Source: Ligula intestinalis
Lineage: Eukaryota; Platyhelminthes; Cestoda; Diphyllobothriidea; Diphyllobothriidae
Length of the DNA stretch: 64,000 nt
Assembly: GCA_036362985.1 (NCBI GenBank)
Contig: JAYGXS010000004.1
Location: 28,075,529 to 28,139,528, forward strand
Direction of reading: 5' to 3'
The translations under genes and the position numbers were made by a program. Positions 34,374-46,645 of this stretch are shown piece by piece (within the stretch, counting starts at the first letter, position 1; each line of letters begins with the position of its first letter). The notes under the pieces were generated by a model. The model was not told the origin of the DNA. It made no database searches and saw only the letters and a list, made by a program, of their open reading frames with translations.

Positions 34374-37300
34374 ATGTCTAACCAAAGTACCGTTCATCCG
34401 GCTTTGCAAATGAACCCTCACTATGATGCGGCTGCCCTGGAAAAAGCCATGAAGGGACTCGGTTAGTTAAATTTATTTTTTCGTTTCTTTCTGAATAGTT
34501 GCACTGTTTCTATCAGATTATACCTGGAGTACCTTTTATATGTGATAGTGTGCACCGGAATGCCTTACAAAAAACCCTCTAATTCGTCACCTTATTCCAT
34601 GATTAGGTACGGACGAACAGGCAATCATCGACCTGCTGACAAAAAGTTCTGTTCATCAACGCCAGCAGATCGCAGTTAACTGCAAAGCAAGCTACGGAAG
34701 GGTAAGTAAGCCGCACTCAAGCATAGTGTCTCGCAAACACGATAAGTATAACAGTCAAAGGAGGAGCTATGAGGACACCTAAATAAGGCCTGCTCATGTC
34801 TCTTTTATTGGAATTATGCATTTTTACACTTTGACTCACTTTGTTCTTTAACCTTGACTAAAAAAGGATCTCAAAGACCGTTTGCAAAGCGCATTGAGTG
34901 GAAATTTCCGACAAGCCGTTCTCTACTCATTCTACGACATGGCTCATGTAAATGCCAAGGCCTGCTACAAGGCCATAAAGGGCGCTGGCACTGACGAACA
35001 GGTCCTTATTGACGTCATCTGCACATCCACGAATGAGGAAATACACACTTTGAAAGAAGCCTAAAAGGATAGTGAGTTGTCTAGTTATACTCCTACATTA
35101 TGACTATCACAGCGTGGAGCAATTTCGTGAAGAATTAAGCGCTTAAGCTAAAATGTTGCCATTTTTTGTCTAGGACCACTAGCTCATGTCAGCTGTTCTT
35201 AGAGTATCTTCCCTATTTAATAAAATGACAAGCAACATTCTGGAATGCGTTTTTTTATTTAAAGCATTAGCAAAAGAAGGTTTGTAACACTGATTACAGT
35301 ACAACCGTATCCCAGTATATTTCTATCACTTTAGAATGTCGCACAAGCCTCTTTATGACCAACTACAAAAAGAATGCATTCTTCCCCTCGCTTTGTAGTA
35401 CCCCTACAAATAGAAATATGGAAAACAAACAGAAAAATAGTATTTTCTGAACTTAGTTTGTAGCTAATTACGTTTCCTTCGCATGTAATACCTGGCGAAA
35501 GTGTAACTTTCAGTATTTAAACAGGTAATAATTGTGAGACATTTCACGAGCGCAAAATGTCTATTGATAAAACATCATACCTGCCAATTTATTTATGTTG
35601 CCTGTAATTTATAAAGCATCATCAAACTTCATTGTACAATTTAATGAGAACTATCTGACCTTTCTCTCCCATATTGTAGAGAAGGGTGTACTTTTCCTAT
35701 GCAGAAGGTAAACAGTAATTCGGAACTTGAAATGAAGGAGGTGCGACCACTGGAAGAAAAGTTTTGGATTCCGTCCGAAATTCCGACTTCAGGGCAACCA
35801 AAATCTTGTTCCAGTGCTCGCATCACCTTCTCCTGAACTGCTACCTGGAACTCGCATATTCATCTCTATTGGCAATTCGAACCGTTTTTGAAACCAAAAG
35901 CAATTACTACTTTAAGAAGAGATGTTATAGAAAACACAGTTGCTGCCAAGCTAGCGCAAGCCAGGATGCTTTCATGCATTTTTGTTCTATAAATTATAGC
36001 CACATTTGTAAGCGTATTGAAAATTAACGAGAAGTCCGCATACTAAATTAACAAGCAGTTTGTAAGAAAGTAAATTTTCACCGGCGTTGAAAATGGGGCA
36101 CGATTGGAAGTGAACATCCAGACATGACTAGAAATAGCTTGGGATTAGTATATAAGCTAATCAACATTACAATTCTAAAGTGGATAGCCTCTAGAAACAT
36201 TTGGATAAAACCTCAATGCCATGAAGCCTCTCTATCATATTCTGAGTCTATTTTTCTATCCTTTTATAGTCCTCGTCGAGGAAAAGCAAAACGGTAAGCA
36301 TAAATGCCCTCTGACTGAATCTAAGATTGTTTAGAGAACATTGAAGTGAATATGACGTCTAAAAACAACCTTTTACGATTACTCCAGCTCTTCGGAGAAA
36401 CTTGGATGTCGATGTCAAAAATGATACTACCGGTGACTTCTGGAAGGTTCTGATTGCCCTCCTACAGGGCCAAAGAACCGGAGATGTGGATGATGCTAAA
36501 TTTCGCATCGATTGTGAGGCACTCTATAAGGGTGGCGAAGCGTAAGTCGACTTAAATTCCAATGTAATCACATTGTGAATTCTGAATATTTTAGAGGGAA
36601 GCTTGAATGTACATTCATAAAAATGGCTGGTATGGGTCCCTTATAAGCATCAACCTAGTTTTCTATAAGGCAACAAGCCAAGCTCTAAACAAAGTTTAGC
36701 TTAACCCAAAAAAGCAAGACAATGAACTTAAAAGTAAGGTAACCAGACTAAAAATAATTAAACGAAATATTAAACTAATGACTAAAATAAACTATCCATA
36801 AAGTACACCAGATATTTATTTCAATTTTCTCACGCTGCTCTGAGGCTGTAATGACATCTGTCACTTCCGTTTGCAAATAATTTACTAATACAGGTGAACA
36901 TACGAGTCCCAGGAAGCAATTGAGAAGAAGACAACTCGATATCAGCGATCGAGTTGTCTGCTTCTCAAATAATACGCTATTAATAAAGTAAGTTCTAATT
37001 TGCAGTGTTTTGGGAACGGATGAAGCAACCTTTACACGGATACTCGTATCACGCAGCTGGAAGGACATTGTCAAAAGCAACGAGCTATACAAATTGGCAA
37101 GACGGATGGTGTTGTACATTTTAGCTTTGGAAGACCCAAATGCACATTTTCGAATAACCTTTTGTTGTTTTTTTTGCGATTTCAAAGCGATTGGTCATGA
37201 TCTGAGGACGGCCATTCAAAAGAAAACTTCCAGTGACTATCGAACTGCTCTTCAGACGATTGGTGAGTCCCGAATCTAACCCGATAATCGCATTCTAAGC

Positions 37301-37684
37301 CGCATTTACTCCAGACGTTATCAAAATCTAAGTCAGTCTTTTGCAGTAAAAACGGCTATCGACAGGATCAAGACCTATGCTGAAATTCTTTACAAGGGCA
37401 TGAAAGGCACCGGCACTCGTGATGATAACCTTATTCGAATGATCATCGCCCACTCTGAGGTATGTGTATTCAACTTTAAGATCATTTTTAAAATGGGTTT
37501 ATTAACTCTAGTTAAAACTTTTCTGAGAAAAAGAACTTGACGTGGAATTCTTTTATTACAGGTTGATTTGGCCACCATAAGGACAATGTTTGACAGCACG
37601 TACGACAAAAACCTGGCAAAATGGATCACAGGAGACACAACTGGTGACTATCGAAAGTATCTTCTTGCAATCTTGGGAGAATAA
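34374..37684 (+). pseudogene. Annexin, array copy 5 (nonsense codon and damaged splice sites)
   Basis: Exon equivalents: 34,374-34,461, 34,607-34,701, 34,867-35,071, 36,270-36,293, 36,388-36,541, 37,006-37,096, 37,187-37,262, 37,347-37,459 and 37,562-37,684. A TAA at 35,062-35,064 replaces the conserved Tyr codon of KKAY in repeat 2. The exon 6 donor is GC instead of GT. The acceptor of exon 7 (caag|g to caaag) is moved by one base, which shifts the frame. All other exons are open and similar to type A, ending LLAILGE, so inactivation is recent. A product cut at about residue 126 would hold only repeat 1 and part of repeat 2. Sequencing error in the nonsense codon is possible, but three separate lesions make loss of function likely. 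Confidence 0.88.
36920..36968. repeat. 21-bp hairpin in intron 5 of copy 5
   Basis: Arms 36,920-36,940 and 36,948-36,968 match at 20 of 21 positions with a 7-nt loop. The preceding ggaagcaattgagaagaag resembles the start of PLE termini near 49,405 and 57,565, so it may be a PLE-end remnant. Confidence 0.65.
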
Positions 37685-40600
37685 AATTCGGAGACTTTTT
37701 GAGTAAATATCAGTAGCTTTTGCTCGCCTTTCCCGAAAATCATACCAAAAGTAAACATATATACACCTTTCTGTGTCTTTTCTTCACCTAATGGTCTTTC
37801 AATAATGAGTCTGAGACGTTTGGGATATTTGTTGAGACTGTATGTTTTGTATAAATGCGAAAAATTTTTATCGGAACTCTTATACTTTGCATATATAGCG
37901 TTCTGAACAGTAAAATTGTGCAAGAGAAAAATAGAGCACCACACAACCATCTAAAGTCTTTGGTCTGAACGAAAATCTCCAGTTACACATCACCGAATTT
38001 GCCGCTTCCTTCTTCGCAGAGAATACAGTATGCTCACTAACCATGTCGCACGATAACCCTACAGACGTATGTGTTCGGTTAAAAAGCTACCGCAAATGAG
38101 GGGGGGGGTTTCACTGTTTCTATCTGCAAACACTATGAACTAAATAAATAAAGGAAATTTTGCAAGGAACCGTCAAAGCTGAGGGCGAACGGTCATACAC
38201 CCTTTCAGTTGACAAACTTTCTGAAGCATCATCGGCTGTGGTTAAACTCCGTCAGTCATGTGCGCACAGGAAGAAAACCCGATACTGTTAGAAAAAAAGC
38301 GAACATGATTTATTTCGGGGAAATATACCAAAATTTTGTCTAAAATAGTAGTGAAAATGCGCGAGCCTACTAGCCATGTGTTCTTGCCTTCGGCCATCAT
38401 TGAGCAAGGCACATTCCACCCGAAAAAAACCAATTGCACACCTTATGCTTTAGGGAGACACCCAGCTTCCGCGCTTACCATCTGCAGTTACATTATCCTG
38501 AATCACCCTTGTGTAACTTTGCACGAAGTACCTTTTCCACAAAGGTCAATTTGGCGACCATATTTTTGCTTTTGACAGAAACAGCTCGTAGGCTTAACCT
38601 GGCAAACTGCTTAATCAACGCGGAGTTTAAATGACTCATGTTAAGAGTCGAAGCTAGTGCGCTGCTGAGCGAAAACTCAACTCACCGTCATACATGCTCT
38701 GGAGTCCTTCAGTTAAAAAAAATCAATGGCAGCTCCTAGGTTTCAAGATAACAAACCGTAAGTTGTGGCTGCTCGCATATTTTTTTCAAGGGACCAGCCT
38801 CAACTGACTGATCTGAATTAGCTGATTTTGCATATATCATGGAAGAGAGAGGAATGGCAGATTGGTGCGGACGTCTGGACTGGGTTTACAGTTGATTGGC
38901 TATCTTGTCAAATGGCAATCGAAATTTTGACATATTTTTCCAATTAAAATAACCCTTCCTAAGTTCCCTCATAATAGTTATTATCAAGCAGCCTAGTTCC
39001 AAGGTATTTCATTAGGTTCAGGATGCTGACTGTTGAACAAGCTTCTTAACGACCACCTGCAATAAACATTAAAAAAAGAATTCTTAAGAAATATGAATTT
39101 GTCTCAAAGATTATCGGCGACCTGATAAATTCACATACATTTAATAAAACTCAACGATTTTTCTTCTGTCTTCTGAACAATTTAAACGTGAGTAAGTTCG
39201 TTTGCTAAAAAAACCTTTTGTAAGCGCCCAACTATGGTGACACCGAGTTTTCGTTACGTTTTAATTTAGGGCTTCTAAACAACATGCTTAGCACATTCCG
39301 ACTGTGAAAAATGGCAAATTTCTCTACGCTATTACCAAAACGTTTCATGGTGTTCAAATGTATTTCAGCTTGATATAAATAATGTTGCAGACTTTATAAA
39401 CGGCATTAGCAAATGGAAATATATGATGTTTAAGTGATGGACAGTTAAGGGTCTCAACCCTTTTCATGATTATAAATTTTTTATTTTCAATAAATCCTCT
39501 CTTCAAATATCAGATTCGCAAAAGATGTAATTTGCTACTCAATGAGTATAGAAGCTTATACCTATCGTGCATGTTTTCTAAAAGCTATATGAGAATACAT
39601 AAGGATATTGAAAATCATTAGGAAAAATAGATACTACTTAATTACACGTTTATTACAGAGCATTGTGTTTTGCAGGCGCCTGGAAAAAATATATTTCAAA
39701 TTTCGAATCCTGCAGCGAATCAATTGTCTTTGGATTATGCTGCACAATAGTAAATTTTACAGTTATACTTTTTTCAAGTCAAAAGCACACATCAGTACCT
39801 TGGATGACCTTTCGTGATGAAAGCAATCTATTGTATTTCTTCGCACTATACCACACGCGTATATACTTCCAGTAGCGAAAAGCAGGATTCGAATGAGGAC
39901 GCTCGTAGAAGAGTTTACCACAGACAATCATATTTTGGTCACGATTTGTCCTTACGGAGGTGTGACGGCAAAGTGCGTTGATGGGGGCAGGTGTGTTCCT
40001 TACATTATCACCTTGAAGGGGTCGGATTTAATGGCTCGATAAGAAGCTAGTCCTTCCAAGTTTTGAATGGAAATTGCCTCACAGACTGATGTAGTGTAGT
40101 CCCTCGGCTCGCCAGAAAACGGAAGCCGAAACATGCATAAGATACGTGAGGAGGGGCCTTTTTAATGGACAATTGTATTTAACAGTGCGTGCTTTGGGGT
40201 AATAGGGTGCCACCTTGTTGCATCTAAAGTAAAGTGTTTAAAAAACGTTATTGATTCCTACCTCAAGATTACCATTTCCAAGAATTAGTTCTCACAAACC
40301 GGATAGCAAAGTCAAGAAACTAGAATTCCTGAATATCTTCTTCGGACTTACTGACCCCCACTCAACCGCCTGGAGGGAATTCATGTAAGCTGAGGTTAGC
40401 TTGCTGTTGAAAAAATAGAATAGGAGCATGACTCTTCTTGCCGATTTTATGAAAAAGCTTTTTTAATCGTGTTTACCCTGACTGTAAATATCGGGAAATC
40501 ACACGTGGTTCTATAGCAGTAAGCAATTCTTGTGGGTTTTTTTCAGATATTAAGCTAGTGAGCAACACCACGTAGAAACTTACAGGAAAATCACTTAGAT

Positions 40601-40754
40601 CCTTTTAGCTCATATGCAAAATTTCGGTAACTCAAAAATAAGGCACCAAATATACCTAGCCGGTTAGAGGGTGCAGAAAATACAAAAGAAACCCAAAAAC
40701 TGTCTTTCCATGCCAATGTTATTTTTTTAGACTTCAGCGTGAACACCCATGCCC
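37685..40754. other. Array unit 5 intergenic block
   Basis: Conserved unit block. The segment at 37,968-38,110 corresponds to the unit-2 ORF but is broken. No gene recognised. Confidence 0.6.
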
Positions 40755-40831
40755 CCAATCAGATAAGGGCTTCTCGAGTATTGGTCATCGTATGTCGAGG
40801 TCTGTCAGTGAACCTAGCGAGAGATATTAAA
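40755..40831 (+). promoter_or_regulatory. Putative promoter, annexin copy 6
   Basis: CCAATCA at 40,755-40,761, inverted CCAAT (attgg) at 40,780-40,784 and TATA-like agatattaaa at 40,822-40,831. The leader donor GTAAGTG is at 40,878 and the acceptor lies before gaccATG at 41,135. Confidence 0.55.
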
Positions 40832-41134
40832 GCGCTAATGTTGTTAACATTTTTACTCGCTTTTAACTAGTTTCGATGTAAGTGTCGCGCACTTTCGCCA
40901 TAAACTTGCGGCAAAGGTTTTATTATTAGCATGATGTATTAAGTTTATTTTTGCTACGTATGTCTTACACTTCTATATGCTCCATGCACATTTTAACGTT
41001 GACTATATGTGAGCGCTATCTCGCACGGGAAACTTTGGAGTGTAGATGAAGGCAACGTATTTTCTCGCGTGCGCTTCTTCTTATACGTTTTTGTCTTTCT
41101 TAACTTCACTGCGTTTTTATTTGTACAGAAGACC

Positions 41135-44100
41135 ATGTCGAATCAAGGCACCGTTCAGCCCATTTCGTACATGAACCCCCAGGAAGATGCGGAGACCCTG
41201 GAAAAAGCGATGAAGGGACTCGGTTAGTTTAATCTATTTTCCCCATTACCCCCATTTTATGCTTTTTTATCGTTTCAGTGTTTCGATCAGATTGTATTTA
41301 AAGTACTCCATAATTATGATCGGCAACAGTAGCATATGTAAACTCCCTCATAAATCCCTACTTCCAGCCTGTTATTCCACGAAAACGGCAGTTATAGGAT
41401 TTTATTTGTGGGTAATTGTGACTTTAATAATTGCTATATGCATTTTAGTTTTATTGTAATTGCAAGTGTTGTTAATTTATATCTGTAGATTTTCCTATTC
41501 TGTAATATCGTTTAACCTATTTCGGAAAAATACCCGATTATCAGATTGCAGGTTTCATGAAATTCCCGATAAATAGAAATGGTAGCTAATAGGTTGTCTA
41601 CCTCAAATTACGTGAAGTCCAACCTACCACTCTCGAGATAAATTAGTATGGTCTGCGGCACCAAGTGCCGCGCACACCTTCCTGTCTGGAGGAACTTACT
41701 GCCAGCGGCTGTGGGAAACAACTTTGACTTCATTTTTTCACTTTACACTTGCTTCTAAGACTTTCCTTCTCTGCTTGTACTATTGTTCCACCCCCCAAAA
41801 CTCTATAACAAACGGCTGCAACTAGAGGTATATGAGGGGTACTACATAAGTTACTTTTGCCATTTTATTATGTGAACTGGAGTGCCCTAAGGCGACAGTG
41901 AAACTTTTGTTGAAACCAAAACCCTATAAATCGCAAACTTCGTTTCTTATTAGGCACGGATGAAATAGCCATAATCAACTTGCTAGCCAAACGTTCTGTT
42001 GAGCAACGCCAGAAGATTGCAGTGGCCTACCAATCAAAATACGGAAAGGTAAGTTAGTCACATTGTAATTAAATGTATTTGTCTCGGAAGTGCGTAGGTT
42101 GTTACAATCCAACTATGAGCTAGGAGGACACTTAGGGCAGCCAAATTCATGTACATTTTAGTGCAGGCATAAACGTTTTTGTTAAGCTGTCCCTACAAAC
42201 AAGACCACTGAAACAAAACATCAGGTTTATGTTACATGCGACCGAAGGTATTAGGGGTCATACTGGCGGACAAAATAAGTGGGAAGGAAACAGAAAACTA
42301 CAGTGATTCAAATCCCTTGTTAACCTGAGTTCTAAATTAAACAATTGAATCTATACAGTTAACTAGAAAACTTAAATAACTGAAACCAAACTAATGTCAA
42401 ACTAACATAATTGAATAACGAACTAATAAACAAAAAATTAAACTGAGATAAAAGTAATAAACCTTAATAGAAAATCATTAAATATTCATTAAATATACAA
42501 AATAATGAACTAAAACGAAATAAGTGGTCACCTAATACAGAAGACTACATATTAGTTTAAATGGAATACTTACTCCCTACGTTACTCTGAAAAAACGCTC
42601 TTTGCTTTTAACTCCAAAAGAACCTAAAAGACCGTTTGCACAGCGAACTGAGTGGATATTTTCGGCAAGCCGTTCTCTTCTCCTTCTACGACATGGCACA
42701 CGCAAATGCCAAGGCCTTATACAGGGCCATGAGGGGCTTGGGCACCGATGAGCAGGTCCTGATTGACGTCATCTGCACATCCACGAATGAGGAAATAGAG
42801 GCCCTGAAAAAGGCCTACATGGATAGTGAGTTGTCCTGTTATATTCCTTCACTATAACCGTAACAGCGCAGAGCAGTTTCATGAAGTTTAAAACGTTTAA
42901 TTTATAGGCGCTAACATTTTGTTTTTATTGGACCACTACTACTGGGTTTTTTTCAATTGCGTAAGGGTTCTTCATAAACCAAACCGTATTTAACTTAGCA
43001 CAACTAACTACTCTTTTCGTTGTTGTTTATTATTAGTCTAGGTATTAATTTTTTTAACTCTTTTTAGTTTTAGGAAAGCGAAAATGGCAAAATTTAGCCG
43101 TGCGAACAAATTTCGGGAGAGCTTTTCACCTCCTTCTTCTCTTTGCGTGAATAACATGACAATTGGAGAACACAGCATTTTTATTTTCCCAGAATCAATA
43201 ATAACAAGGTCATTTTACCGTGGCTAAAAGTCAACGGTTATGTCATCTTTAAGCTTGAAAAAGAAAATTAAGGACAGGAATTAACAAGAATAGAAGGTTT
43301 ATTAAATGTGGCGTGCATTTACCATGGCAGTTGAAGCCTAATCACGTGGTCTAACTGCTTACGTACGTCGGCTTCCTAGCTCTCCCGAAAGTTTTTCGTG
43401 CGAATAAATTCTACCGTTTTCGCTTGCTTTAAATTTGTACATGCAAAAATGCCTCAAATATTCGTTTTCGTTTGGTTTTTATTGAATTTTGTGTTTTTTA
43501 GTTTAAAAAGTGCGTTCTTCTTACTGGACGTTCGAAAATTGACTAGTTAATAGTTAAAAAAAACTCGACGACCGTTGACAAAACCCTAATGAGATGGCAT
43601 CAGAGCTACCAGTGCGTTAGTTCCTAAGCCACACAACCCCGACCGAGACTCCGTGTTTTCACATTTTCCTAAGCGTTCAATTTAATCCTCCATATCCAGC
43701 AAATACTGAGTACTTCAAACCGTCAACAAATTTCGGACAAAACTTGATTTTCAGAAAGCGTTTGCTCTTTTGCACTGACTCCGTTTTTCTCTCCTTTTAA
43801 GTTCTCGTTGAGGAAAAACAAAATGGTAAGCAAATCTGAAATGTAGCGTACTCTAATGCTGCTTAAATAACACTGAAATGAATATGGCATGTCAAAATGG
43901 TCTTTTACGATAACTCCAGCTCTTCGAAGGAATCTGGAGCTTGATGTTAAACACGAAACTAGCAGGGACTTCGAGAAGGTGCTGATTGCCCTCCTCCAGG
44001 GTAAAAGAGGTGGAGATGTGGACGAGGCTACAATTCAGGCAGACAGTGAGGAACTCTACAAGGGTGGCGAAGCGTAAGTTGACTTAACTTCAAATGTAGT

Positions 44101-44972
44101 CACATTCATGATTCTGCATATTCAGGAGGTAAACTTGAATGTCCTTACGTAAACATAGTTTGTGCTGATACAAATTAAAGGTTCACCATTAAATGTTAAC
44201 CCATATATTTTTCACTTTGTTCGTTAACAGCAAGAAAACGTTGCTTTTCTGTTTGCAAAAAATTCCTTATTAATAGGGCGAGTTCCAATTTGCAGGAAAT
44301 TGGGTACGGACGAAGCCACCTTCACACGGATCCTTGTCACCCGCAGCTGGAAGGACATTGTTAAAATCAACGAGCACTACAACGCGGTAAGACGGAGATT
44401 GTTGATAAACTTTAACGTTACAAAACCCAAAAGCATGAGGTGCCAGTAACAGTACGTGTTTTTTTAAATTTGAAGGCGGTTGGCCACGATTTGATTACGG
44501 CCATTCAAAAGGAAACTTCCGGTGACTATCGAAATGCTCTTCAGACAATTGGTGAGTTCCGAACCTAACCCGATAATCGCATTCTGAGCCATACATACTC
44601 TAAATAGTATCAACATCTAAGTTACGCTTTTGCAGTGAAAACGGCTATTGACAGGAATAAGGCCTATGCTGAGATTCTCCACAAGACAATGAAGGGCCTT
44701 GGCACTCATGATGAAAACCTTATTCGAATGATCATCGCCCACTCTGAGGTATGCGTATTGAACTTAAAGATCATTTTTAAAATGAGTTTTTATACCGGAT
44801 ATAAAGTTATTCTGAGAGCGAGAACCTGATGCGGCCTCCTTTATTTCAGGTTAATTTGGCCACCATAATGCAAACGTTCAACAGCATGTACGAAAAACCT
44901 CTTGATGAAATGATCAAAGGCGATACACATGGAGAATACCGCTTGTACCTCCTTGCAATTCTGGGAAAATAA
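41135..44972 (+). CDS. Annexin, array copy 6 (complete, 322 aa)
   Basis: Exons: 41,135-41,222, 41,954-42,048, 42,621-42,825, 43,802-43,825, 43,920-44,073, 44,296-44,386, 44,476-44,551, 44,636-44,748 and 44,850-44,972 (969 nt, open). Calcium motifs are GLGTDE, GLGTDE, KLGTDE and GLGTHD, with caps HSEL, KHETSR, QKETSG and KGDTHG. The microexon encodes (I/V)LVEEKQN. The C-terminus is the short LLAILGK. It is the most divergent copy (exon 3 SGYFRQAVLFSFY, AMRGLG). Introns 1 and 2 (731 and 572 nt) are about 400-560 nt longer than in the other copies because of insertions. Intron 3 holds a 350-bp MITE and otherwise resembles intron 3 of copy 1. Confidence 0.95.
41317..41866. mobile_element. Insertion in intron 1 of copy 6 (possible LINE tail)
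   Basis: About 550 bp absent from the other copies. The + strand reads RAHLPVWRNLLPAAVGNNF followed by a short stretch and a stop. This recalls the end of non-LTR ORF2 proteins (WNxLPxxV then a Phe-rich tail). Weak identification. Confidence 0.4.
42170..42570. repeat. A-rich insertion in intron 2 of copy 6
   Basis: About 400 bp not present in intron 2 of the other copies, made largely of aactaaa/taataaac-type motifs. Similar A-rich tracts lie in intron 5 and downstream of most copies. Confidence 0.5.
43076..43425. mobile_element. 350-bp MITE with about 48-bp terminal inverted repeats
   Basis: Left arm 43,076-43,124 and right arm 43,378-43,425 are complementary at roughly 80% of positions. 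No coding frame. It sits in intron 3 of annexin copy 6 and in no other copy. Confidence 0.7.
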
Positions 44973-45359
44973 GAAGTGGACATTCCCAATAAAATCTTAT
45001 TAGTTTTTTTGGTCTTTCCCGTGTTCTCTTCTAGTTACTACGACAGTTCGAAAATCATATCTAAAATATATTCGTCTTTCTTTGCCTCTTCTGGTTCAAA
45101 AAGTTTTTCAAAAAATAATGTGCGGTTTTCGGGATATATTTGTAAAGCCAGAATGTCTCGTACCGAAAGGGAACACTTTTATCTGCTCTCCTATCCTGTC
45201 CGTTTGCAGCGTTTCGAAACAAAAAAATACGAAAATGGATATTATTGCCGGCAAAGCCAAGGGAGAGTGGAATGGTTGAAAGTCAAAACAAAATAATGAG
45301 AAAAATAACAGCAAATCGATTAGTATTGCCGGCAAAGACTAGGGAGACTGCAGTGGCCA

Positions 45360-45500
45360 TGTAGGCGAATAAGCCCTAAACCAGTCATACCCAACCACAA
45401 GTGGTGTACCGCCAGAGGCTCAAACTCACGACCTTTTCGATCAGAATTCTAATACGATAACCGTTGAGCCACGAGATCGTTTAAGTGCCGGTTTTGGGTC
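45360..45500 (-). mobile_element. tRNA-derived SINE remnant
   Basis: On the minus strand an A-box-like tggctcaacggtta and a B-box-like gagtttgagcctc are spaced as in a tRNA and followed by ggttgggtatgac. The same order occurs at 51,497-51,605. A direct repeat attgccggcaaag at about 45,245 and 45,329 lies upstream. Confidence 0.6.
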
Positions 45501-46444
45501 GGGAGATATTTACATCTGTTGAGTAAAGTTCGCCGACCGCTTAGGCATCTCACTTGTCCCACTGTGCCTTGGATGTCATTTTTCAGGTCCTGACAGCGGC
45601 CGTGCAGCGATAAGAAACGTAAGTTTGAAGTTTCCTTCTTGACCGGTGACTTCCAGTTACACTTCTCTGAGGTTGTCGATTCCACCGTATCAGAAAAGGC
45701 ATCAGTCTCGCCAACTATGGCCCACGATAGCTCTACAGGCGTATTTGTTGGCTTAAAGGCTAGCGCAGGGCGCCTTTTTTCCTTCCTTTGTCAAATACTA
45801 AGAACCGATGAGTTAATTTGAGTTCGGCATGACATGGCAAAAGCTGCGGGCTTTATAAGCCCTTGTTGTGGACACCCGGCCTGGTGCACCGACGGTTGTC
45901 GTCATTCCTGTGCGCACAGGTAGGAAAAAGAGCCACTGTCAGACAAAAGCAAACAGGCTTTTTTTCGGGGGCAACTGACTGTCTGAAAAATATGGCAATG
46001 CGTCCCGCCTTTGTCTTATTTCACTTTGTTAGAATCAGGCCTTAAAAATGTTTGCAGGTTTAGAAAGTATCTTGAGTTATGGCGACTTCCACCCAAAACA
46101 AAAGGCATCCAATAATTTATTTATGCGTGTAGGCACCCAGATCGGGTATTTACGTCTGTGTTTCCATTCTCCTAACTGATTCTCCTTTTACTTCTCACAA
46201 ATTACCTTTTCTGAAAGAGTTGATCTGGTGGTCATATTATTACTTGCGAAAAATACCGTTGATAACATAGCTCACATATTAACATATTAACACATATGTA
46301 ACATAGCTGGTGGGCGTAATCTGACAAACTACTTCGCCAACTTGGATTTAATGACTTGTGCTTAGAGGCTGAGCGAAAACTCAACTTCCCACCATACATG
46401 CTCTGGAATTCTGCAGTTTGAACCAAAATTGAAATAAAATCTTA

Positions 46445-46645
46445 GAAAAGGGTCCTCCTGGCATTTGGAACTATTCCCAGGATGCGGTGGTCGCTATTTA
46501 TGGTAATCGCTTGGATGCTCGTGGACTCTAGAGTATGATTTCGAAAAGGGTCCTCCTGGAATTTGCAGCTGTTCCCAGAATACGGTGATCTTCAAAGTTG
46601 CTACTGATGGTTACCGCTCGGATGCTTCTAGACTCTGGAGTCTGG
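46445..46645. repeat. Two-copy tandem repeat, period about 98 bp
   Basis: gaaaagggtcctcctgg starts at 46,445 and again at 46,543. The copies stay alignable with moderate divergence through ggactctagag / gactctggagt. Confidence 0.75.

Noticed and set aside
20075..40140. Hammerhead candidate in array spacers (cagactgatgtagtgtagtcc ... gccgaaacatg)
   Set aside because: The box is CTGATGT, and the intervening sequence does not form a stem II closing next to GAAA.
44989..44994. AATAAA as poly-A signal of annexin copy 6
   Set aside because: Lies only about 17 nt after the stop and is absent from the other units. Probably fortuitous.
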